Shown here: positions 1 through 5,534 of the stretch, one piece after another
Numbering within the stretch: the stretch's first letter is position 1
Layout of the letters: each line of letters opens with the position of its first letter
Origin: Conexibacteraceae bacterium
GTDB taxonomy: Bacteria > Actinomycetota > Thermoleophilia > Solirubrobacterales > Solirubrobacteraceae
Reading direction: 5' to 3'
DNA length: 9,897 nt
Assembly: GCA_009785395.1 (NCBI GenBank)
Contig: WQWK01000054.1
Location: 1-9,897 of the forward strand
The notes under the pieces: model-generated
Told to the model about the DNA's origin: nothing
The model's input: only the letters and a program-made list of their open reading frames with translations
The model's database searches: none
Program-made: the position numbers and the translations under genes

Positions 1-1199
1 CCGTAGGCCTTGCGCACGATCACCGAGATCTTGGGGACCGTCGCCTCGGACACGGCACTGACCATCTTGGCCCCGTGGCGGATGATCCCCTCGCGCTCGA
101 CCTGGGTGCCGATCATGAAGCCCGGCACGTCGGCCAGGAACAGCAACGGCACGTTGAAGGCGTTGCAGGTCTGGATGAAGCGCGCCGCCTTGTCGGAGGA
201 GTCGACGAACAGCACCCCGCCCTTCACCTTCGGCTGGTTGGCGACGACGCCGACCGCGCGGCCGTCCAGCCGGCCGTAGCCGACGATCAGCTCCTTGGCC
301 CAGCGGGCGTGGATCTCGAGGAACGACTCGGCATCGAGCAGCGTATCGAGCACGTCGTGCATGTCGAAGGGCTTGTTCTCGTCCTCCGGGACCAGCTCGG
401 CGAGCCGCGTCGCCGACGCCGGCGCGACAGCGGGAGCAGCCGGCGGAGCATCCTCGAAGTTGGTGGGCATGAACGCGAGGTAGCGCCGGGCGAATTCGAT
501 GCCCTCCTCGTCGCTTTGGACGAGCGCGTGGCCGACCCCGCTCTTGGAGGTGTGCATGCGCGCACCCCCCATCTCCTCGAGCGTGACCTGCTCGCCGATC
601 ACCATCTCCGCCATTCGCGGCGAGCCGAGATACATCGAGGCGTTGCCGTCGCGCATGATCACGATGTCGCAGAAAGCGGGGATGTAGGCGCCGCCCGCGG
701 CGCTCGGGCCGAACAGCACGCACACCTGCGGTACGACGCCCGAGAGCCGGACCTGGTTGTAGAAGATGCGTCCGGCGCCACGGCGGCCGGGGAACATCCG
801 CACCTGCTCGTTGATCCGCGCGCCCGCCGAGTCCACGAGATAGACGATCGGGCAGCGGATGCTCGCGGCCCGCTCCTGCAGGCGCAGCATCTTCTCGACG
901 GTGCCGGGCGCCCAGGAGCCGGCCTTGACGGTCGGGTCGTTGGCGATCACCGCGACGGGACGGTCATCGAGCGTGCCGATGCCGGTGATGACGCCCTCGG
1001 CCCCCTCGCCGTCGGTATCCCAGTGCCCGAGCAGCCCGTCCTCGGTGAAGGTGTTCTTGTCGAGCAGGCGCGCTATGCGTTCGCGCGCCTGCAGCTTGCC
1101 CTGCTCGGCGGCCTTGGCGTGGTGGCGCTCCGGGCCGCCGGCGAGGGCGCGCTCGGTCGCCCGGTTCAGCGCGGCACTGGGATCGTCGACGCTCGTCAC
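1..1199 (-). CDS. Acyl-CoA carboxylase carboxyltransferase (beta) subunit, C-terminus cut by window edge
   Basis: Biotin-dependent carboxyltransferase of the PccB/MccB/AccD family, which moves CO2 from carboxybiotin to an acyl-CoA in the cytoplasm. The start chosen is GTG at 1199, 11 bases after the HMG-CoA lyase stop, with a weak GCGAGG in front. About 399 residues are visible; the family runs to about 510-540, so roughly the last quarter is missing. Visible landmarks: NDPTVKAGSW near residues 88-97, the acyl-CoA-side motif DSAGARI (123-129), the first oxyanion-type loop GPSAAGGAY (164-172), GGARMHTSKSGVGH near 215-229, an Ala/Pro-rich linker near 250-262, then the second crotonase-like half with ADVPGFMIGTQ and VRKAYG at the edge. 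Position behind HMG-CoA lyase suggests 3-methylcrotonyl-CoA carboxylase. However, the loop after GGAY reads IPAFCDIVIM and the next motif YLGSPRMAEMV, unlike the usual MccB YVPAMADE and FLAGPPLV, so the acyl substrate is open. Family certain, subfamily uncertain. Confidence 0.93.
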   Translation of the reverse strand, partial: MTSVDDPSAALNRATERALAGGPERHHAKAAEQGKLQARERIARLLDKNTFTEDGLLGHWDTDGEGAEGVITGIGTLDDRPVAVIANDPTVKAGSWAPGTVEKMLRLQERAASIRCPIVYLVDSAGARINEQVRMFPGRRGAGRIFYNQVRLSGVVPQVCVLFGPSAAGGAYIPAFCDIVIMRDGNASMYLGSPRMAEMVIGEQVTLEEMGGARMHTSKSGVGHALVQSDEEGIEFARRYLAFMPTNFEDAPPAAPAVAPASATRLAELVPEDENKPFDMHDVLDTLLDAESFLEIHARWAKELIVGYGRLDGRAVGVVANQPKVKGGVLFVDSSDKAARFIQTCNAFNVPLLFLADVPGFMIGTQVEREGIIRHGAKMVSAVSEATVPKISVIVRKAY

Positions 1200-1210
1200 G
1201 GCCTCGCAGG

Positions 1211-2125
1211 CTACTGCCACTGCACCGGACCGGCGGTCAGCACGTGGCTGCCGAGCTTGCGGCCGAGCGCGTCCTGGGCGGCACGCGCGGCGTCGATCAG
1301 CTTGTCCAGATCGACGCCGGTCGCGACTCCCATCTCCTCCAGCATCGAGACGAGGTCCTCGGTGGCGATGTTGCCGGTCGCGCCGGCCGGCACCGGACAG
1401 CCGCCGAGCTCGCCGAAGCTCGACTCGAACGAGGTCACGCCCGCCTGCAGCGCGGCAAGCACGTTCGCGAGCCCCTGACCACGGGTGTTGTGGAAGTGGG
1501 CTGTCAGCTCGACGCCCGGCAGGGCCGTGCGGGCGCCCTCGAAGAAGGTGCGGACCTGGAGCGGGTTGGCCATCCCCGTGGTGTCGCCGAAGCCGATCTC
1601 CCGCGCGCCCGCCGCCACCAGCTGTTGCGCGATCGCCAGCACACGCTCGGGGGGCACATGCCCCTCGTAGGGGCAGCCGAAGCTCGTCGAGATCACCCCC
1701 TCGCAGCGAAGCCCCTCCGCGCGGGCGCGCGCGAAAACGAGGCTGAGATCGTCGAGTGATTCCTGCACCGCGCGGCCCACGTTCTTCTGGTTGTGCGTCT
1801 CCGAGGCCGACATGAAGCCGTTGACCTCGTGGAAGCGACCGCGGTGCGCAAGCGCACGGTCGAGGCCGCGCTCGTTCGGGATCAGCACGCTGGCGCTGAC
1901 CGTGTCGGGCAGCTCGACGCGCTCCAGGACCTGCTCGGCGTCGGCGAGCTGGGGGATCACATCGGGGCGCACGAAGCTGGTGATCTCGATGCGGCGCAGC
2001 CCGGCAGCGGCGAGCAGCTCGATCAGCTTGATCTTGACGTCGGTGGGCAGCACCTCGGGCTCGTTCTGGAAGCCGTCGCGGGGGCCGACCTCGCGGATGC
2101 GAACTGACTCGGGCAATGCGCGCAC
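1211..2125 (-). CDS. Hydroxymethylglutaryl-CoA lyase
   Basis: Cleaves 3-hydroxy-3-methylglutaryl-CoA to acetoacetate and acetyl-CoA, the last step of leucine breakdown. The 304-residue protein is a full-length DRE-TIM metallolyase barrel. Active-site features are visible: GPRDGFQNE near the N-terminus (Arg16 and metal-binding Asp17), the metal-binding HFH (His210 and His212), and the catalytic-loop Cys243 in LGGCP followed by GATGNIATED. The His212 to Cys243 spacing of 31 residues equals that of human HMGCL (His235 to Cys266). The start is GTG at 2125, chosen because AAGG lies 8 bases upstream and the first conserved strand begins seven residues in; the frame stays open further upstream but only through the palindromic control region. 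It is the first gene of a minus-strand operon with the carboxyltransferase 11 bases downstream, and it is divergent from cofD. Confidence 0.93.
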   Translation of the reverse strand: MRALPESVRIREVGPRDGFQNEPEVLPTDVKIKLIELLAAAGLRRIEITSFVRPDVIPQLADAEQVLERVELPDTVSASVLIPNERGLDRALAHRGRFHEVNGFMSASETHNQKNVGRAVQESLDDLSLVFARARAEGLRCEGVISTSFGCPYEGHVPPERVLAIAQQLVAAGAREIGFGDTTGMANPLQVRTFFEGARTALPGVELTAHFHNTRGQGLANVLAALQAGVTSFESSFGELGGCPVPAGATGNIATEDLVSMLEEMGVATGVDLDKLIDAARAAQDALGRKLGSHVLTAGPVQWQ

Positions 2126-2133
2126 TGAAACAA

Positions 2134-2137
2134 CCTT
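2134..2137 (-). promoter_or_regulatory. Ribosome binding site of HMG-CoA lyase
   Basis: On the minus strand AAGG is followed by 8 bases and then the GTG at 2125. It is the only purine-rich site at usable spacing near the first conserved residues, and it decides the start of the lyase. Confidence 0.6.
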
Positions 2138-2146
2138 AGTGGCGGG

Positions 2147-2192
2147 ACCGGTGGGCCAAAGTGCCCCTATGGGGGCCATTTGGCCCACCGGT
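2147..2192. repeat. 46-bp extended palindrome between divergent genes, probable operator
   Basis: Perfect 14-base inverted repeat: ACCGGTGGGCCAAA at 2147-2160 and its reverse complement TTTGGCCCACCGGT at 2179-2192. The 18-base spacer is itself partly palindromic: after a 2-by-2 mismatch, GCCCC at 2163-2167 pairs with GGGGC at 2172-2176 around a TATG loop. The whole element is centred at about 2169.5, between the HMG-CoA lyase start (2125) and the probable cofD start (2244). The arms are 32 bases apart centre to centre, about three helical turns, as expected for a dimeric or tetrameric DNA-binding protein on one DNA face. It has no trailing T run and lies between diverging genes, so a terminator is unlikely. 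The binding protein is unknown. Confidence 0.75.
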
Positions 2193-2225
2193 TGGCTGCG
2201 GACGCCCACCGGTAAGCTGCGGGCG
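2184..2225. repeat. Tandem 21-bp repeat (two copies) with ACCGGT cores
   Basis: Two abutting 21-base units, 2184-2204 and 2205-2225, match at 18 of 21 positions. Each starts with CCCACCGGT and continues with GCTGCGG. The first unit shares its opening nine bases with the right arm of the palindrome, so the region carries three ACCGGT cores at 2147-2152, 2187-2192 and 2208-2213, spaced 40 and 21 bases. A 21-base period is two helical turns, so the two direct copies would face the same side of the DNA. The second unit ends immediately before the TTG at 2226, one of the possible cofD starts. A regulatory repeat is the simplest reading; a translated leader is the alternative, as the cofD frame is open through it. 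Confidence 0.7.
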
Positions 2226-2243
2226 TTGTCTGACAGCGGCTCA

Positions 2244-3206
2244 GTGGTGGTGCTGGCGGGGGGAACCGGAGGCGCAAAGCTCGCGCGCGGGATGCTCGAC
2301 GTCGTCGGCGGCGCGCGGCTGACCGTGATCGCCAACACCGGCGACGACACCGAGGTCTATGGCAGCCACGTCTCGCCGGACCCGGACCTCATCAGCTTCT
2401 GGCTGGCCGACTGGATCGACGCGCGCGGCTGGGGACTGGACGGTGACACCTTCCACGTGATGGAGGGGCTGCGCGAGCTCGGCGAGGACATCTGGTTCAA
2501 CCTCGGCGACCAGGATTTGGGCGTGGCGATCCGGCGCGCACAGGCGCTCGCGCGCGGTGAGCGCCTGACGGTTGCGCACCGGCAGCTCAACGCACGGCTC
2601 GGTGTGCGCGCCGCCGTGCTGCCGATGAGCGACCGGCCGGTGCGCACCCGGGTGCTGGCCGGCGGACGTTGGCAGACGCTTCAGGCCTTCCTGATCCGCG
2701 AGCGCGGACAGGGTGAGATCGACGACGTGCAGTTCCGCGGTGCGGCGGAGGCGGGCACCACGCCGGAGGTCCTGCAGGCACTCGCGGACGCGCAGGCGAT
2801 CGTGATCGGCCCCTCCAACCCGGTGATCTCGATCGGGCCGATGCTCGCAATCGATGAGCTCCGCGCGGCGCTGATCGCGAGCCGGGCGCCGGTGGTCGCG
2901 GTCAGCCCGATCGTCGCCGGCGAGGTGCTCAAGGGGCCCACCGCGGCGTTCATGCGCCACGCGGGCGTGGAGGCCTCGGCGCAGGGCGTCGCGGAGCTGT
3001 ACGCCGGGTTGATCGACGGGCTCGTCAGCGACGAGCAGCTCACGGGCGGGGCGACGGGTGGGACGACCGGCGAGGGGACGAGCGGGGCGACCCCGGAGCT
3101 GCCCGCCACCCTGCGCGCCGACCTGCTGATGAGCGGCCCGGCCGGCCGCCGCCGGCTGGCCCGCGAGACGCTCACGTTCGCGCTGACACTCAGTAAGGCC
3201 GACTGA
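2244..3206 (+). CDS. cofD: CofD/FbiA family phospho-acid transferase (F420 biosynthesis)
   Basis: Transfers a phospho-acid group (2-phospholactyl in archaea; enolpyruvyl in mycobacterial FbiA) from its GDP-linked form to the deazaflavin Fo, giving F420-0 or dehydro-F420-0. The 320-residue length fits the family. Visible motifs: N-terminal GGTGGAK (6-12), NTGDD (31-35) followed by TEVYGSHVSPDPD, NLGDQDLG (86-93), GPSNP (189-193), and SPIVAG (221-226) with GPTAAFM after it. An odd Gly/Thr-rich insert occupies residues 267-283, just before the C-terminal helix. Start choice is uncertain: GTG 2244 puts the first strand at residue 1 as in relatives, but neither it nor TTG 2226 nor ATG 2169 has a clear ribosome site. 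It is first in a plus-strand cofD-cofC-cofE operon, 21 bases before cofC. Function is firm from motifs; which phospho-acid is used cannot be read from sequence. Confidence 0.92.
   Translation: MVVLAGGTGGAKLARGMLDVVGGARLTVIANTGDDTEVYGSHVSPDPDLISFWLADWIDARGWGLDGDTFHVMEGLRELGEDIWFNLGDQDLGVAIRRAQALARGERLTVAHRQLNARLGVRAAVLPMSDRPVRTRVLAGGRWQTLQAFLIRERGQGEIDDVQFRGAAEAGTTPEVLQALADAQAIVIGPSNPVISIGPMLAIDELRAALIASRAPVVAVSPIVAGEVLKGPTAAFMRHAGVEASAQGVAELYAGLIDGLVSDEQLTGGATGGTTGEGTSGATPELPATLRADLLMSGPAGRRRLARETLTFALTLSKAD
3044..3062 (+). other. Potential G-quadruplex motif in cofD coding strand
   Basis: Four G runs sit close together on the coding strand: 3044-3046, 3048-3051, 3056-3058 and 3060-3062, with loops of 1, 4 and 1 bases. 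This meets the usual G3 with short-loop pattern for an intramolecular quadruplex, and would be present in the mRNA. It coincides with the Gly/Thr-rich insert of CofD, so it may be a side effect of glycine codons in GC-rich DNA. Confidence 0.4.
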
Positions 3207-3227
3207 CCAAGTAGCTTTCTCGCGGCA

Positions 3228-3890
3228 ATGCCGACGATCGCGATCCTTCCCGTGAAGAACCTCGATGACGCCAAGCAGCGGCTGGCGCCGTCACTGCATC
3301 TTGGGAGGCGACGTGCGCTGGTCGAGGCGATGCTCGCCGACGCGCTGCTCGCGCTCTCGCGGACGGAGGCGATCGATCAGACGCTCGTGGTGACGGCGGA
3401 CCGCGCCGCGGCGCGAATCGCCAGCGGCTACGGCGCGTCCGTGGTCGACGACACCGGGCACAGCCACAGCGAGGCCGCGCAGGTTGGAATCAAGCGCGCG
3501 CTGTCCCTGGGCGCGTCGCGGGTGCTGCTGGCGCCCGGGGACTGCCCGCTGATCGACCAGACCGAGCTGGACGAACTGCTCGCGCGACACGTCCCCCCGC
3601 GCTCGGTCGTGATCGTGCCCGATCGCCACGGCGAGGGCACCAACGCGCTGCTGCTGACACCGCCCGGGGTGATGACGCCGGCGTTCGGCGAGGGCAGTCG
3701 CGCGCGGCACACCGAGCTGGCGACCGCGCAGGGCGCCACACCCGAGGTCGCCGAGCTCCCGTCGCTCGCGCTCGACATCGATACGCCCGACGACCTCGAG
3801 GAGTTGATCCGGAGGTTCGCGACCACCCGCGGCCGGGCTGCGCACACACGCGGCATGATGAACCAGTTGATGCGCAGCCAGTCGGGATGA
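3228..3890 (+). CDS. cofC: CofC/FbiD nucleotidyltransferase (F420 biosynthesis)
   Basis: Joins GTP to a phospho-acid (2-phospho-L-lactate in the archaeal enzyme, phosphoenolpyruvate in mycobacterial FbiD), making the short-lived GDP-linked donor that CofD uses. The 220-residue protein has the family's reduced GT-A-like nucleotidyltransferase fold. ILPVKNLDDAKQRL at 6-19 is the N-terminal nucleotide-binding strand and loop. GDCPL (104-108) carries a metal-binding Asp105. DRHGEGTNAL (132-141) and FGEGSRARH (153-161) are family substrate-loop motifs, and DIDTPDDL (183-190) supplies the late acidic motif. A basic tail of about 25 residues follows. The start is ATG 3228, 21 bases after the cofD stop; no strong ribosome site is visible. 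The stop overlaps the cofE start as ATGA, so the two genes are probably translationally coupled. Confidence 0.92.
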   Translation: MPTIAILPVKNLDDAKQRLAPSLHLGRRRALVEAMLADALLALSRTEAIDQTLVVTADRAAARIASGYGASVVDDTGHSHSEAAQVGIKRALSLGASRVLLAPGDCPLIDQTELDELLARHVPPRSVVIVPDRHGEGTNALLLTPPGVMTPAFGEGSRARHTELATAQGATPEVAELPSLALDIDTPDDLEELIRRFATTRGRAAHTRGMMNQLMRSQSG

Positions 3891-4648
3891 TCACCGCCGC
3901 CCCGCTCGAGGGCCTGCCCGAGATCACGGCGGGAACGGACCTGGGCGAGGCGATCTCGACGGGGCTGGCCAGCGGGCCAGCCCCGGAGACACTGCGGTCC
4001 GGAGACATCCTCGTCGTCGCCCACAAGATCGTGTCGAAGGCCGAGGGGCGCACGCGCTCGCTCTCAGAGGTCACCCCTACCGCGCACGCGATTGAGCTGG
4101 CCGCGCCCGGGGGCAGGGACCCGCGGCTCGTTCAGGTCGTCCTCGACGAGACCCGTGAGGTGGTGCGGGCCAGCGCGGGGGTGATCGTCTGCGAGACACA
4201 CCACGGGTTCGTCTGCGCCAACGCCGGCGTCGACCAGTCCAACGTGCCCGGCGACGAGACGGTGCTGATGCTGCCGCGCGAGCCCGACGCCTCGGCCCGG
4301 CGGATCCGGGCGCGGCTGCGCGAGCTGACCGGCGTCGCTCCGGGGGTCATGGTCAGCGACTCGTTCGGGCGTGCCTGGCGCACCGGCCAGAGCGACGTGG
4401 CAATCGGGCTGGCGGGCATCAGGGCGCTCGATGACTGGCGCGGGCGCAGCGATGCCAATGGCCGCGAGATGCACGCGACCGTGATCGCCGTCGCCGACCT
4501 GATCGCGGGGGCCGCCGACCTGGCGCGGCGCAAGGACGGGCGGCAGCCGGTGGTGCTGGTCCGCGGCGCGGACGCCCATGTGACCGCCGAGGACGGGCCC
4601 GGGATCAGCCCGCTGCTTCGGGAACGCTCGCACGATCTTTTCCGGTAG
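3887..4648 (+). CDS. cofE: CofE, F420-0:gamma-glutamyl ligase, stand-alone
   Basis: GTP-dependent ligase that adds L-glutamates to F420-0 to form the polyglutamyl tail of coenzyme F420. The 253-residue protein is a single-domain CofE of normal length. Motifs in order: HKIVSKAEG (46-54), ETHHGFVCANAGVDQSN (103-119), SDSFGRAWRTGQSD (157-170) and, further on, GREMHATVIAVADLIAGAAD, with a conserved basic stretch ARRKDGRQP. It lacks the C-terminal nitroreductase-like domain of mycobacterial FbiB (about 450 residues), so reduction of dehydro-F420-0, if that is the intermediate, must come from another protein. The ATG overlaps the cofC stop by four bases as ATGA. The last 44 bases overlap the tail of the minus-strand transporter gene. 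A strong 11-bp hairpin lies in codons 25-33. Confidence 0.94.
   Translation: MITAAPLEGLPEITAGTDLGEAISTGLASGPAPETLRSGDILVVAHKIVSKAEGRTRSLSEVTPTAHAIELAAPGGRDPRLVQVVLDETREVVRASAGVIVCETHHGFVCANAGVDQSNVPGDETVLMLPREPDASARRIRARLRELTGVAPGVMVSDSFGRAWRTGQSDVAIGLAGIRALDDWRGRSDANGREMHATVIAVADLIAGAADLARRKDGRQPVVLVRGADAHVTAEDGPGISPLLRERSHDLFR
3960..3985 (+). repeat. 11-bp perfect hairpin inside cofE
   Basis: CGGGGCTGGCC at 3960-3970 is the exact reverse complement of 3975-3985, with a 4-base AGCG loop. The stem is nearly all G-C. It begins about 73 bases after the cofE start codon, inside the coding sequence, with no T run. It could slow ribosomes or polymerase early in cofE, or be a chance consequence of GC-rich coding sequence. 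Confidence 0.5.
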
Positions 4649-5534
4649 CGCCCGCCGCCCGCGAGCGCGTCGCGAACACGACGGCGCCCAGGACGATCAG
4701 CACGCCGAGCAGCTGCAGGGCGCTCGGGCTCTCGCCGAAGATGATCGCGCCGAGGATCATCGAGCCGACCGGCTGGATCATCAGCAGCAGCGAGGTCAGC
4801 GCCGCCGGCAGGCGTGGCAGTGAGATCGTGATCAGCAGCCACCCGAGCACCTGCGAGCTCAGGGCCAGCAGGATCAGCCAGCCGGCGCCCGGCCAAACCG
4901 GGTCGAACTTCGCGTCGCCCCAGAGGACGCCGATGATGCTCGCGACGATCGCCGAGGTCAGCGTCATGTCGAACAGCGGCCCGGCAGGGCGGCGCAGATC
5001 GATGCCGGCACGGCGCAGGAACAGCAGCACGCCGACGTAGGCGATCCCGGCGGCGACACCGTATGCCGTGCCCAAGCGCGGGTTGTGGCCGTACGCGCCG
5101 TGCTCGACGACGCCGGAGATCAGCACCACCCCGATCAGCGTGGCCGGCAGCGCCGCCAGCACTCGCGCCCCAGGGCGCTCGGACAGCAGCACCCACGCGA
5201 CCAGCGGGACCAGGATCACTTGGATGTTGGCGAGCACGGTCCCAAGCCCGGCGCCGACCTCCTCGATCGAATGGTGCCAGAGCACGAGATCGATCGCCAG
5301 GAACACACCAGCGGCGATCGCGGCGCGGCGATCGTGCCAGGAGCGCGCTCCATAGCGGCGATCCTCGAGCACGGCCAGGACCAGCAGCACCGGTACCGCG
5401 TAGGCGCAGCGGAAGATCGCCGCCGTCGACGGCGAGGCGTGGCTCAGCTTCACGAAGATGCTCGACCAGGCGATCGTGAGCGCCCCGAGCGTCGCGCACA
5501 GGCGCGCGGCGCGCTCTGACTCGATCCCCTTCAC
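4605..5534 (-). CDS. EamA/DMT-superfamily transporter
   Basis: Inner-membrane transporter of the drug/metabolite transporter superfamily, of the type usually acting in metabolite efflux. The 309 residues show two tandem EamA-type repeats, roughly residues 12-145 and 160-287, with about ten hydrophobic segments. Typical features include WSSIFVKLS in the first helix, LANIQVILVPLVAWVLLSERP closing the first repeat's helix pair, and LLMIQPVGSMILGAIIFGE in the matching place of the second. A charged cytosolic tail ends the protein. The GTG start at 5534 overlaps the decarboxylase stop as GTGA, so the two are likely translated together, suggesting that the cargo is the decarboxylation product or something related to it. 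The 3' end overlaps cofE on the other strand by 44 bases. Substrate and direction are inferred, not seen. Confidence 0.9.
   Translation of the reverse strand: MKGIESERAARLCATLGALTIAWSSIFVKLSHASPSTAAIFRCAYAVPVLLVLAVLEDRRYGARSWHDRRAAIAAGVFLAIDLVLWHHSIEEVGAGLGTVLANIQVILVPLVAWVLLSERPGARVLAALPATLIGVVLISGVVEHGAYGHNPRLGTAYGVAAGIAYVGVLLFLRRAGIDLRRPAGPLFDMTLTSAIVASIIGVLWGDAKFDPVWPGAGWLILLALSSQVLGWLLITISLPRLPAALTSLLLMIQPVGSMILGAIIFGESPSALQLLGVLIVLGAVVFATRSRAAGATGKDRASVPEAAG

Noticed and set aside
75..1478. Long open frame on the plus strand across the left end
   Set aside because: Its translation has the Arg/Ala/Gly/His-rich composition of an antisense shadow, and the minus strand over the same bases gives an intact carboxyltransferase with catalytic motifs.
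2147..2192. Reading the palindrome as a rho-independent terminator
   Set aside because: It lies between diverging start codons, with no gene ending into it from either side, and no T run follows either arm.
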